A stretch of DNA of 64,000 nucleotides from Novibacillus thermophilus (lineage in GTDB: Bacteria; Bacillota; Bacilli; Thermoactinomycetales; Novibacillaceae), in contig NZ_CP019699.1 in the NCBI RefSeq assembly GCF_002005165.1, forward strand, positions 2,914,001 to 2,978,000. Direction: 5' to 3'. A program made the translations under genes and the position numbers. The notes below the pieces were generated by a model, which searched no databases, had not been told where the DNA came from, and saw nothing but the letters and a program-made list of their open reading frames with translations. This document shows positions 52,557-60,866 of the stretch, one piece after another. Every line of letters begins with the position of its first letter. Positions within the stretch are counted from its first letter, which is position 1.

Positions 52557-52584
52557 ACAACAAAATCTGTTAAAGCATAGAATA
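52557..52584 (+). promoter_or_regulatory. Sigma-K-like promoter of the nucleotide-sugar dehydrogenase gene
   Basis: AC at 52557-52558, 17 bases, CATAGAATA at 52576-52584, an exact match to CATANNNTA. The start codon is at 52627. Confidence 0.5.
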
Positions 52585-52626
52585 TCGTGTTACGAGATTT
52601 AAAGTTTACGAAAGAGGGGTTACAGC

Positions 52627-53892
52627 ATGCACATCGCCGTCATCGGCCTCGGTTACGTCGGGCTGCCCCTGGCAAAGTTATTTTTGGATAAAGGTCACAT
52701 TGTCACTGGTATTGATTTAGATGAAGACAAAATACGCCTTCTGTCCAACCGTCAGAGTTACTTAGTGGATTTAACCGACCAGGATATTGAACAGATGTTT
52801 ACGACCAACCGTTTTGATGCTCACAGCACCTATGAAGCTGTCGGCCAAGCGAACGTCGTCATCTTATGTGTTCCTACACCGCTCAACCGTCACAGTGAAC
52901 CAAACCTGAACTTTGTTCGAAATGCGATGCAATCTGCTTTGCCACATCTCAAAAAAGGGCAGTTGATCGTTCTGGAAAGCACAACTTATCCAGGGACGAC
53001 GGAGGAGGAGCTGCTTCCGATGCTCGAATCCGCCGGATATACCGTAGGGAAAGACATCTCCCTCGCGTATTCCCCGGAAAGAATAGATCCGGGGCAAAAA
53101 CAGGTGCCCCTCGAACAAATTCCGAAAGTTGTATCAGGGGTTACGACCACGTGTGCAGAATGCGCTCGAAAAGTCTATGAATCTGTCTTTGAGCATGTTG
53201 TCGTCGTTTCTTCGCCGAAGGCAGCAGAGATGACAAAAGTTTTAGAAAACTGCCAGCGCTATGTCAACATTTCCTTAATGAATGAACTCGTCATGTTGTG
53301 CGACAAAATGGGAATCGATTTGTGGGAAGTCATATCGGCAGCGAAAACGAAGCCGTACGGTTTCACGCCTTACTACCCAGGACCTGGGATCGGCGGGCAC
53401 TGTATTCCAATCGACCCTATGTTTCTACTGTGGAAGGCCAAAAAATTCAACGTCGACTTGCAGTTTATCCGCATCGCCAGCGAAATTAACAACCGCATGC
53501 CGTCGTTCGTCGTGCACAAAGTGGCACAATCTTTAACCTCGATCGGCCTGTCTTTAGGGGAGAGCCGCATTTTCGTCGTCGGCCTCACTTACAAAAAGGA
53601 TGTGAATGACCTGCGTGAATCACCTGCTCTCGCTGTCATGAACAAACTCCTCGCTTCCACAGCAGAAGTGAATTTTTACGATCCTTACATTCCGGAAGTT
53701 TCGTTAGGGGAGAGCAGTCTAAAGAGAACGGCGCTGACAGAGGAAAACCTCGAACGTCACGATTGCACCCTCATTTTGACCGATCACTCCTCCGTCCCGT
53801 ACAAGTTGATTGCGGAACACGCACCGCTTGTCATCGATACGCGGCACGCGATGCGCCATTTGAAAGACATCGGAAATATCGTCTTCCTGTAA
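52627..53892 (+). CDS. Nucleotide-sugar dehydrogenase (UDP-HexNAc/UDP-glucose 6-dehydrogenase family)
   Basis: Oxidises carbon 6 of a UDP-sugar with 2 NAD to make a UDP-uronic acid. 421 residues: NAD loop GLGYVGLPLAKLFLDKGH, VPTPLNRHSEPNL, ESTTYPGTTEEELLP, YSPERIDPG and the catalytic Cys in GPGIGGHCIPIDP. The last motif fits the UDP-N-acetylhexosamine/Vi-type branch more than plain UDP-glucose dehydrogenase. Paired with the epimerase 12 bases downstream, it should supply an acidic sugar or its derivative to the spore glycan. Confidence 0.9.
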   Translation: MHIAVIGLGYVGLPLAKLFLDKGHIVTGIDLDEDKIRLLSNRQSYLVDLTDQDIEQMFTTNRFDAHSTYEAVGQANVVILCVPTPLNRHSEPNLNFVRNAMQSALPHLKKGQLIVLESTTYPGTTEEELLPMLESAGYTVGKDISLAYSPERIDPGQKQVPLEQIPKVVSGVTTTCAECARKVYESVFEHVVVVSSPKAAEMTKVLENCQRYVNISLMNELVMLCDKMGIDLWEVISAAKTKPYGFTPYYPGPGIGGHCIPIDPMFLLWKAKKFNVDLQFIRIASEINNRMPSFVVHKVAQSLTSIGLSLGESRIFVVGLTYKKDVNDLRESPALAVMNKLLASTAEVNFYDPYIPEVSLGESSLKRTALTEENLERHDCTLILTDHSSVPYKLIAEHAPLVIDTRHAMRHLKDIGNIVFL

Positions 53893-53904
53893 GAGGTGTT
53901 GTAA

Positions 53905-54891
53905 ATGCAAAAAATCGTTGTAACGGGAGGAGCGGGCTTTATTGGCTCGCACTTAGTGGAACGACTCCTGTCGTTAGGGCATGAGGTGTGGACGGTGGAC
54001 GATCTGTCCACGGGAAACCGCCGCTATTTACACCGTGTCATCGACCACGAGCGCCACACCTTCGTACACGGCTCAACCGATGATCGCAACCTTGTAAAAC
54101 GCGTGATGACTGATTGTGATGTCGTTTACCACCTGGCCGCTGTCCTCGGTGTCAAAAACACCGTCGAGAACCCGCTAAAAGTGATCGAAGGGAACTTGGA
54201 CGGAACGCGAAACGTGCTCGAAGAAGCATACGCCAGAAAAGCGAAAGTCATTCTCGCTTCGACATCAGAAGTTTACGGAAAGAACGACCGCCTTCCCTTC
54301 CACGAAGACAGCGACCGCGTGCTTGGCGCTCCGTCCGTTCACCGCTGGTGCTACGCGACGGCAAAAGCCATCGATGAGCACCTCGCTTTCGCTTATGCTG
54401 AACAAGGCTTGCCTGTCACCGTTGTACGCTATTTTAATGCATACGGACCGCGACAGACGGCATCAGCATACGGTGGCGTCATCTCCAAGTTCATACGTGC
54501 CGCTGTGGCGAACGAACCCTTAACGATACACGGGGACGGGGAACAGTCCAGATGTTTTACGTATATCGACGATACCGTCTCCGGGACCGTCGCCGCCATG
54601 CGGCGCACGGCTGACGGAATGGCGATCAACATCGGGTCAGATCAACCGATCACCATTCGCAACTTGGCAGAAAAGATCATTCATTTGGCTGATTCTACTT
54701 CCTCTGTTCGATACATCCCGTACGAACAAGTTTACGGACGGGGATTTGAAGATATGCGTACGCGCATTCCCGACCTCTCCCGCGCCAAAGCCGTTCTCAA
54801 CTGGAACCCAAGGATCAACCTGCAAACGGGGTTGTTGAAGACCATCCACTGGTATCAACGGGTTTACACCGGAGAGGACAGGGACGGTTAG
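53905..54891 (+). CDS. Extended-SDR nucleotide-sugar epimerase/decarboxylase
   Basis: 328 residues. NAD loop GGAGFIGSHLVERLL, STSEVYGKNDRLPF, catalytic YATAK (Tyr and Lys three apart), VVRYFNAYGPRQTASAYGGVISKFI. GalE-like and UDP-glucuronate decarboxylase-like enzymes share these motifs; the location just after the dehydrogenase makes a UDP-uronate epimerase or decarboxylase plausible. It is not RmlB, which has a longer body and a DE catalytic pair in another context. ATG 53905 with AAGAGGTG. Confidence 0.85.
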   Translation: MQKIVVTGGAGFIGSHLVERLLSLGHEVWTVDDLSTGNRRYLHRVIDHERHTFVHGSTDDRNLVKRVMTDCDVVYHLAAVLGVKNTVENPLKVIEGNLDGTRNVLEEAYARKAKVILASTSEVYGKNDRLPFHEDSDRVLGAPSVHRWCYATAKAIDEHLAFAYAEQGLPVTVVRYFNAYGPRQTASAYGGVISKFIRAAVANEPLTIHGDGEQSRCFTYIDDTVSGTVAAMRRTADGMAINIGSDQPITIRNLAEKIIHLADSTSSVRYIPYEQVYGRGFEDMRTRIPDLSRAKAVLNWNPRINLQTGLLKTIHWYQRVYTGEDRDG

Positions 54892-54928
54892 CCGCTTACA
54901 GAAAGGGGAGGGGGAACCTCCCATGACG

Positions 54929-54967
54929 AAAAAATGTTCCCTGCAGACTTTTTTGCCCGCAGGGAAC
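54929..54967 (-). terminator. Terminator of the small basic protein gene
   Basis: On the minus strand: GTTCCCTGC, loop of 14, GCAGGGAAC, then ATTTTTT. It lies 9 bases after the minus-strand stop at 54976. Confidence 0.8.
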
Positions 54968-54975
54968 ACGTACGT

Positions 54976-55155
54976 TCAGTCTTTTGGACCCTCTTCATTA
55001 AGGGAGTGGCCCTTTTTTACGTCACCCTGTGTTTTGTCCCTTTTCTCGTGTACGTTTCTTGTATGTTCTCGTTTTTTCTTAGGCCCTTTTGCAAGTCGTT
55101 GAAGCTTTTTTCTCAAAACCTGCCTTTTCCTTTTTCTTCTGTTTTTTTTCTCCAC
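54976..55155 (-). CDS. Very basic 59-residue protein, probably spore-associated
   Basis: GTG 55155 with GCGAGG 8 bases upstream; earlier GTG/TTG codons (55164, 55176) are possible. Nearly half of the residues are Lys or Arg in the first part (KKNRRKRKRQVLRKKLQRLAKG), then a polar tail ending EEGPKD. It could bind nucleic acid or anionic glycans. The plus-strand frame over the same DNA has no ribosome site, and the strong minus-strand terminator favours this reading. No family recognised. Confidence 0.6.
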   Translation of the reverse strand: MEKKNRRKRKRQVLRKKLQRLAKGPKKKREHTRNVHEKRDKTQGDVKKGHSLNEEGPKD

Positions 55156-55270
55156 TTGTTTCACCTCGCTCCACAAAAAATGAGGACAAATGAAGAGGCG
55201 ACTCTATATAAAGTGTATACACGGAAAAGGAAAATGACTGGGTGGATGAAGAGGGGAAAGTGCGGATATT

Positions 55271-56101
55271 TTAAGGCCGTTGAACGAGCCCGGCGCCCGT
55301 GAACCAATCGACTCCCCGTGGAGGGAGGTCAATCGCGTGGCGACAGAGGACTTGTATCACTTGCTGAGGAGTCGCGTGAGGATAAGCCTGCTTGACAATA
55401 GCCGCAATTCCTGAAACGTGGGGAGCGGCCATCGAGGTTCCGCTTAACACGGCATAACGCTCATTCGGATAAGTGCTTTTAATGTTGACCCCGGGCGCGG
55501 AAATGGCGAGGGAAGGTCCGGTGGAAGAAAAGGGAGCGCGTCGGTTGTGACAGTCAACAGCCGCCACGGCGACGGTACCGGGAATGCGCGCAGGCAGTTG
55601 CACGTTGTTTCCAACGCCTGACGGCCGGCCACTGTTTCCTGCTGCAGCTACAACTAAGACACCGCTCCATATCGCCTGTTGTACGACTTTTCTTAAGATT
55701 GGAGGCGTGCTCATCCCGAGACTAATGCTAATGTTAAGGATATCCATCTTGTTGACGATCCCCCACTCGATGCCCTTGACTAAGGTCATGAGCGTGCCTT
55801 CACCGTAACGGTTTTGGACTTTTATCGCGTAAAGTGAAACAGCGGGGGCTACCCCGACACATCCTGCACTGTTGTGTCTTGCTCCGATGATTCCCGCTAC
55901 GTGCGTTCCGTGTCCAAAATCGTCAAGGGGTAAAAGAGACGGCTGAATGACGTTGACCCCACCCTCAATGTTGACTTTTAAATCGGGATGGTAGAGATCG
56001 ATACCCGTATCAATAACCCCCACTTTCACACCTGTTCCGCTATCGCTCTGCGGCTGCCCTCTCAACACTCGAGCGATGTTCCAGTTGAGTGACGCGCCCA
56101 T
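55271..56101 (-). CDS. Subtilisin-family (S8) serine protease, short form
   Basis: 276 residues. Triad: Asp in VGVIDTGIDLYHPDL, His in FGHGTHVAGI, Ser in SGTSMAAPHVSG; oxyanion Asn in AAAGNSG. It aligns along its whole length with the C-terminal 275 residues of the protease at 33571 (LNWNIARVLRG, GIEWGI, FTGAGLVQ), but lacks that protein's 95-residue N-terminal propeptide, so how it folds or is held inactive is unclear. ATG 56101 with GAGGTGAATGACGA. No signal peptide. Confidence 0.88.
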   Translation of the reverse strand: MGASLNWNIARVLRGQPQSDSGTGVKVGVIDTGIDLYHPDLKVNIEGGVNVIQPSLLPLDDFGHGTHVAGIIGARHNSAGCVGVAPAVSLYAIKVQNRYGEGTLMTLVKGIEWGIVNKMDILNISISLGMSTPPILRKVVQQAIWSGVLVVAAAGNSGRPSGVGNNVQLPARIPGTVAVAAVDCHNRRAPFSSTGPSLAISAPGVNIKSTYPNERYAVLSGTSMAAPHVSGIAAIVKQAYPHATPQQVIQVLCRHAIDLPPRGVDWFTGAGLVQRP

Positions 56102-56194
56102 TCGTCATTCACCTCATACGGCATTCTATGAACGGCAAAGTAGAAACGACTGGACACTGACGCACAAATAAGCGGGTATCTAAAAAAATACGAG

Positions 56195-56767
56195 CTAAAC
56201 CACATTCGAGCTGTTGAGAAGTTGTCGCGCCTCTGGCGTCAACTGAACAGGGGCTTGAATGACCACATTTCGTTCCCCTCTCACGACACTTTTTCGTGCA
56301 ATATTTTCAATGATGGAGGAGTAGGGAAGATTCCCACCCGATGCACTGGCTTCGTTTTCTGCACTGTCGTAATCGTAGTAGACATCGTCCACGATTAAAA
56401 CAGGCATTTGGATCACGATGTTTCCCGTTCCTTCGATCGGACCGACTGCCGCCATATTCGTTATTGAAAAAGAGCGCATCTGTTCCGCTTTCAGTCGGCT
56501 GAAATCAAAAGTATCTACGATAAAGATGGGAATTTGAATGACAATATTTCCGAAACCCCTGATACGCTGAACGGTGGCATTGTTCATCACGGACAGCGCA
56601 TCGATTCGACCGTCTCCGTCAACGACTGCCGCGCTGTCACCGGCCAGTTTAATGGGGGTTTGTACGACAATGCGGGAGTCTGCTCTGATCGGCTGGGCGA
56701 CGGCTTCGTTCATAACGACAGCAGAGAAGGTATCCTTTTCGCGGCTGTCCTCGGTGGTTTGGTCCAT
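56195..56767 (-). CDS. Four-repeat protein of unknown function, probably spore surface
   Basis: 190 residues. Four copies of a beta-rich unit end in R/G-x-x-N-I/V-V-I/V-Q-x-P-I/V: QTPI at 36-39, QIPI at 78-81, QMPV at 120-123 and QAPV at 171-174, a period of about 42 residues (51 for the last). The same motif occurs once in the protein at 57092. No signal peptide, no Cys. ATG 56767 with AGGAGGAAG upstream. The repeats suggest a structural, possibly self-assembling, coat protein; this is inference. Confidence 0.7.
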   Translation of the reverse strand: MDQTTEDSREKDTFSAVVMNEAVAQPIRADSRIVVQTPIKLAGDSAAVVDGDGRIDALSVMNNATVQRIRGFGNIVIQIPIFIVDTFDFSRLKAEQMRSFSITNMAAVGPIEGTGNIVIQMPVLIVDDVYYDYDSAENEASASGGNLPYSSIIENIARKSVVRGERNVVIQAPVQLTPEARQLLNSSNVV

Positions 56768-56812
56768 CTACATCTTCCTCCTGTCACTCAATTTCATTTG
56801 GCACACATCGTT

Positions 56813-56841
56813 TAAAAAAATAAGGGCTGAGAATAGCCCTT
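56813..56841 (-). terminator. Terminator of the minus-strand small-protein operon
   Basis: On the minus strand: AAGGGCT, loop ATTCTC, AGCCCTT, then ATTTTTTT. It follows the gene at 56855. Confidence 0.85.
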
Positions 56842-56854
56842 AAAGATACGAACA

Positions 56855-57007
56855 TTACCCGTTGTCTTTGCTTTGGTCGTTCACGCTGTCGCTGATGATC
56901 GCCTGCTGTGAGGAGGTCGGCAGAGGGGAAGAGCTACCGCTGCCGCCTAATGTGTCGAGCAAGTTGCCGAGTACACCGACCAGTCCGTTCAGAAAATTGA
57001 TCAACAC
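56855..57007 (-). CDS. 50-residue small protein, probably spore-associated
   Basis: GTG 57007 with AGGAAGGAG upstream. The N-terminus is an amphipathic glycine/leucine segment (LINFLNGLVGVLGNLLDTLG) and the rest is Ser/Gln/Asp-rich. It is too short for most gene callers but sits between two minus-strand small genes and directly before a strong terminator. No family recognised. Confidence 0.65.
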   Translation of the reverse strand: MLINFLNGLVGVLGNLLDTLGGSGSSSPLPTSSQQAIISDSVNDQSKDNG

Positions 57008-57044
57008 GTCATTCAACTCCTTCCTAAAGAGTGAAAGGTTTAGG

Positions 57045-57080
57045 GCATGGGAGTTGAGTAGACGAATCTCCTATGCCCTA
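57045..57080. repeat. Hairpin between two small minus-strand genes
   Basis: GGGCATGGGAG and CTCCTATGCCC can pair over 11 bases with one G-T pair. No T-run follows, so it may stabilise or process the transcript rather than end it. Confidence 0.45.
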
Positions 57081-57091
57081 TCACAAAGAGG

Positions 57092-57337
57092 TTAAATAAC
57101 CGTCGTCGAAACGTTGTCGCTGTCGTTAATGTTTTGTGCGTTCGCGCCGATCTGGATCGGAACTTGAACGTTGATGTTCAAAAGGCCGCTAGTCGTTCCG
57201 GTGTCCGCTTCGTTTCTTACGACCGCTACATTTCCTTCTTCCTCAAAATCTAATAGACGTCGGCGGCGTTCTTCGCGCTCCCTATCCCGGCGACGGCGGC
57301 GCTGTTCGCGGAGGCGGCGTTTTTGAGCTGCTGTCAT
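57092..57337 (-). CDS. Arg-rich small protein with one QVPI repeat unit
   Basis: 81 residues. The first 28 are highly basic (QKRRLREQRRRRRDREREER), then an acidic link, then LLNINVQVPIQIGANAQNIN, which carries the N-I/V-x-V/I-Q-x-P-I motif found four times in the protein at 56195. The pairing of a cationic head and a shared repeat hints that these proteins assemble together on the spore. ATG 57337 with GAGTAGAGAT, weak. Confidence 0.65.
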   Translation of the reverse strand: MTAAQKRRLREQRRRRRDREREERRRRLLDFEEEGNVAVVRNEADTGTTSGLLNINVQVPIQIGANAQNINDSDNVSTTVI

Positions 57338-57405
57338 ACCGATCTCTACTCCTTTCCGAAGATGTATTGGCTATCAAGATACTTCGGTTCATCAGGAGAG
57401 GGAGT

Positions 57406-57693
57406 TCAGCCTTCTTTTGTCGGCCCTTGTTTTTCTTGCGCGTTAATCTGATCAATCATTTGTTGTCTTCGCGCCGCTGTGATGCGCGGCCCGGCGATCG
57501 CTCCTATTATATTAAAAACGGGCGATAGTGATTGAGCGATTTGTTGGGGCAGACCTGATAGACTCTTTTCCAGGGGCTCTTTCGCGCTGCCCTCTTTCAT
57601 CCCCCTGATCAGGGCGCTTTGCAATTCAGCTTTAATCGCTTGTTCCAGCTTTTTGGAAAGGTCATCCAACTCTTTCAATTGGTTTTGATTCAC
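57406..57693 (-). CDS. Small helical protein of unknown function
   Basis: 95 residues, start GTG/ATG region at 57693 with GAAAGGAGGGGGACG upstream. Helical, with a charged N-terminus (LKELDDLSKKLEQAIKAELQ) and a hydrophobic glycine-rich stretch (VFNIIGAIAGPRITAARRQQ). First gene of the minus-strand group 57693-56855. Upstream at 57726-57742 is the inverted repeat AGCTAT-TCTTG-ATAGCT, a possible operator. Confidence 0.65.
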   Translation of the reverse strand: MNQNQLKELDDLSKKLEQAIKAELQSALIRGMKEGSAKEPLEKSLSGLPQQIAQSLSPVFNIIGAIAGPRITAARRQQMIDQINAQEKQGPTKEG

Positions 57694-57847
57694 GACCGTC
57701 CCCCTCCTTTCTCCTCATGATTGACAGCTATTCTTGATAGCTTGGTATACTATATTACCTGCCAAAAAAGTTTGTGCTACGATCTTCCCAATATAGTTAT
57801 TTCTCTAAGCCCGTTTTTCATAGATAGCTCCCTATCAGCTACTATCC

Positions 57848-59059
57848 TTAATGTGTCTGACATTTCAGAGCGAGAGTGTACAGGTCTACGGTCTGTTCCA
57901 ACATCCGGCTCGACGGCCACTGCCGCAGGGCCCACGAGCGGCTGTTTTTGCCCAGTGTCACGCGCCATCCCGGGTCCTCGAGGAGGGTTGTCAGGTGTTC
58001 GGCTAACTGATCGCTCTTACCTTTTGGAAATACTAATCCTGTTTTCCGGTGGGTCACCATTTCTGGAATCCCTCCAGCATCGGAGACGACGACCGGTTTG
58101 CCGGCCAGCTGGGCTTCCATGACAGCAAAAGGTTGATTGTCCTGAAGACTGGGGAGCACCACCACATCCGCCTGTTTCAAAATGGACGGGACATCGCGGC
58201 GATTCCCCACAAAAAATACTCGACCTTCTAAACCCAATCGTCGGCTTAAGCTTTCCAGTTTTCTGCGGATGGGACCGTCTCCCAACAGAAGACAGATCCA
58301 GTCCGTTCTCCTGCGCTTGAGTTGGGCAAGGGCTGAAAGCAAGACCGTATGGCCCTTGACAGGGTCGAGTCGAGCGGGGCAAACGATCAGTGTTTTGTTA
58401 CCCGGCATCTTGAGTTTCGCCGTTTGGCTCATGTGCTTCTCAAAATCGTCAATGTCTATACCGTACGGGATCACTTCCATTTTGTGTGCGGGTATATCGA
58501 ACCGTTCCGACAACAACGCCCTTAGCCAGTGCGTCGGCACAATCGTGACATCAGCCTCTCGAATCCCACGAGATTCCTGTTCTCGCTGGTAGTGCCACCC
58601 CATGTCGCTTTCCGTAAACACACCCATTAGATAAAGCTCATCGGTATAGGAACCGTGGACAGTCGTGACAAGAGGAATCGATTTTGGTTTCACGCGGGAA
58701 AAGGCAATGGTGGAAATCACATCTTGACAATGAATGATATCGTACTCTTCCAAATCAAGATAAGAAGCCGCCAGCTCAAAAGTGTAGCGGTCGGTTTCTT
58801 GTACTTTGATCCTGGAAGGCGTTTCCGGTGCTTGTTCACGTAAAAATCGGGTCACCACTTGGGCAACGAACGGTCGCATACTCTGTTTTGACAGTATCGG
58901 AACAGCGTTCACGGTATAACGGCCTTTCACGCCTTTTTCTTGGCCAAAGGTATCCACTGTATGGCCCAATCTTTCCAATCCATTTTTTAAATGAGTCAGG
59001 TAAGACGCGATTCCTCCGGTCACCGGCATATGCCAGAACGTCGTTAATAGAATCTTCAT
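57848..59059 (-). CDS. GT4 glycosyltransferase, CotSA-like
   Basis: 403 residues, a close relative of the protein at 51072 without its tail. FWHMPVTGGIASYLTHLKNGLERLGH, VICPARLDPVKGHTVLLSAL, LLGDGPIRRKLESL, PFAVMEAQLAGKPVVVSDAGGIPEMVTH. ATG 59059 with GAAAGGAACTG upstream. Its likely job is adding a sugar to the spore glycan. It is divergent from the second sulfotransferase gene. Confidence 0.9.
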   Translation of the reverse strand: MKILLTTFWHMPVTGGIASYLTHLKNGLERLGHTVDTFGQEKGVKGRYTVNAVPILSKQSMRPFVAQVVTRFLREQAPETPSRIKVQETDRYTFELAASYLDLEEYDIIHCQDVISTIAFSRVKPKSIPLVTTVHGSYTDELYLMGVFTESDMGWHYQREQESRGIREADVTIVPTHWLRALLSERFDIPAHKMEVIPYGIDIDDFEKHMSQTAKLKMPGNKTLIVCPARLDPVKGHTVLLSALAQLKRRRTDWICLLLGDGPIRRKLESLSRRLGLEGRVFFVGNRRDVPSILKQADVVVLPSLQDNQPFAVMEAQLAGKPVVVSDAGGIPEMVTHRKTGLVFPKGKSDQLAEHLTTLLEDPGWRVTLGKNSRSWALRQWPSSRMLEQTVDLYTLALKCQTH

Positions 59060-59226
59060 CTTTTCAGTTCCTTTCTTTAAACCCTTTCACGATATAGAAT
59101 GATCCTTTTTCTCCGTTTGCAACCGTTATTCGTCGAGTAGAGATTAGAGGAATGCCAGCGTTGCAACTCGTGCTTTTCAACATAATGTACAAGTGTAGGG
59201 AAATCTCGTTTTGGGGTTGATGATAG

Positions 59227-59946
59227 ATGATCCTCATTTACACCCATATCCCAAAAACTGGCGGAAATACGTTTGCCAGCGTTCTTTACAGTCAGTACCA
59301 CTATCAGAAGGAAGTTTGCAGTGTATACCTCCGAGAATCTCTTCCGCCAAAAGTAGATTTTGGAAAAATAAAATTAATTGTCGGACACCTTCAATTCGGC
59401 CTGCACAAAGACATCCCCAGACCGTGCCAATACATCACGATGTTGCGAGATCCAGTGGACCGGGTCGTATCCCATTACTATTTCAATCTCAAATTCCACA
59501 ATAAAAAACCCCAAGATTCACCTTTCGACCAATTCGTCAAAAAACATACGAACGTGCAAACTCGCTGGGTGGCAGGGGAAGACCGCGCTGACGTTCAACT
59601 GGCCAAGAAGCATATAGAAAAGCACTTTATCGCTGTCGGCATCACAGAGCGGTTTAACGAGTCTCTCTATTTAATGAAGCAAAAACTCGGATGGGGAGAC
59701 ATTACGTATAAACAGTACAACGTGAACCGGAAACGTCCGAAAACAGACGCGATCTCGCCCGAAATGATTGATTTGATCAAGGAACACAATGCGTTGGACA
59801 TTGAGTTGTACAACTGGGTGAGGCGTCAAGTGGAACACGAGATACAACATCTCGACACTAAATCCCGCGAAGAGTTGAAACAGATTAAAGACCGTTTGTG
59901 CAAAGGGGCTTCTCCCGACTACGCCAACCCGTACGATTTTGTCTAA
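59227..59946 (+). CDS. Sulfotransferase-family protein
   Basis: 239 residues and intact. PAPS motifs: THIPKTGGNTFASVLYSQYHYQ near the start (5'-phosphosulfate loop) and MLRDPVDRVVSHYYF (3'-phosphate). It ends in a helical tail with many Glu and Lys residues. It is similar along its length to the broken gene at 42723 (HIPKTGG, GITERFNESLYLMKQKLGW, HNALDIELYNWV), so they are paralogues. Carbohydrate sulfotransferase is the best guess; the acceptor is unknown. No strong ribosome site precedes ATG 59227. Confidence 0.88.
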   Translation: MILIYTHIPKTGGNTFASVLYSQYHYQKEVCSVYLRESLPPKVDFGKIKLIVGHLQFGLHKDIPRPCQYITMLRDPVDRVVSHYYFNLKFHNKKPQDSPFDQFVKKHTNVQTRWVAGEDRADVQLAKKHIEKHFIAVGITERFNESLYLMKQKLGWGDITYKQYNVNRKRPKTDAISPEMIDLIKEHNALDIELYNWVRRQVEHEIQHLDTKSREELKQIKDRLCKGASPDYANPYDFV

Positions 59947-60010
59947 CCTGTCCCACACCACACGCCGTGTTTGGCATATTACTCGATAACTCAGAAAAAG
60001 GAGAGGTAAC

Positions 60011-60796
60011 ATGGCAAAGGTTGTCATCGATCCCGGTCACGGCGGTTCAGACGCAGGTGCTGTCAACGGCAGTTACCGGGAAAAAGACTTTAATTTGTCC
60101 ATCGCTCTAAAAGTGAGGGAGTATTTGCGCAGTCGCTACGATGTCAATGTGTTCATGACCCGGACGACAGATAAAACAGTCAGTTTGCGACAGCGCACGG
60201 ACTACGCCAATTCCCAAAATGCCGATTACTTCTGTTCCATCCACATAAACGCCGGAGGTGGAACTGGATGGGAAAGTTTCATTTACAACGGGTCGGTGTC
60301 TAACCGGACTGTTCAAGCCCAAAATGTCATCCACCGGAAGGTCATGGACGTTCTTTCATCCAAGTACGATGTGCGTGACAGGGGCAAAAAACGGGCAAAC
60401 TTTCACGTGTTGCGGGAGACGCGCATGTCCGCCATCCTGTTAGAAAACCTGTTTATCGATACGACGCGAGATTTAAATTTACTCAAAAACGACACTTTTA
60501 TTACCGATCTCGCCCACGCCATTGGAGAAGGCATTGCCGACGCGATGTCGTTGAATCCAAAACAGTCGACCTTGTATAAGGTCATCGCTGGCTCGTTTCA
60601 AAGTCAGGCCAACGCCCGAGCCCGCGCTCGATTGTTGGAATCGAACGGGATGGATGCTGTCGTTGTGAAGGCAAACGTGTCAGGAAAAACGTGGTACCGG
60701 GTTCAGGCAGGGGCCTTTCGCAAACGGTCGAACGCCGAGGCCCGCCTCAATAAAATAAAAAAATTAGGCATCGATGCGTTCATTTTAGAAACGTAA
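60011..60796 (+). CDS. N-acetylmuramoyl-L-alanine amidase with SPOR domain, CwlC-like
   Basis: 261 residues. Amidase_3 domain (1-175): VVIDPGHGGSDAGAVNG with the first zinc His, REKDFNLSIALKVREYL, CSIHINAGGGTGWESF with the second zinc His, and ILLENLFID with the catalytic Glu. Two SPOR-type repeats follow (YKVIAGSFQSQANARARARLL and YRVQAGAFRKRSNAEARLNKI). No signal peptide, as in CwlC, which lyses the mother cell late in sporulation. GGAGAGG precedes ATG 60011. Confidence 0.92.
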   Translation: MAKVVIDPGHGGSDAGAVNGSYREKDFNLSIALKVREYLRSRYDVNVFMTRTTDKTVSLRQRTDYANSQNADYFCSIHINAGGGTGWESFIYNGSVSNRTVQAQNVIHRKVMDVLSSKYDVRDRGKKRANFHVLRETRMSAILLENLFIDTTRDLNLLKNDTFITDLAHAIGEGIADAMSLNPKQSTLYKVIAGSFQSQANARARARLLESNGMDAVVVKANVSGKTWYRVQAGAFRKRSNAEARLNKIKKLGIDAFILET

Positions 60797-60866
60797 GAGT
60801 TTAACACATTTGTGGGCGTCTGAATAGGTTATGTGCAGCAAACTTCACCTTTGAGGAGGAGGAGAA

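Noticed and set aside
54934-55302. 122-residue plus-strand frame with hydrophobic Phe-rich sequence
   Set aside because: No ribosome site; it is the complement of the Lys/Arg-rich minus-strand gene, and it runs into the protease gene.
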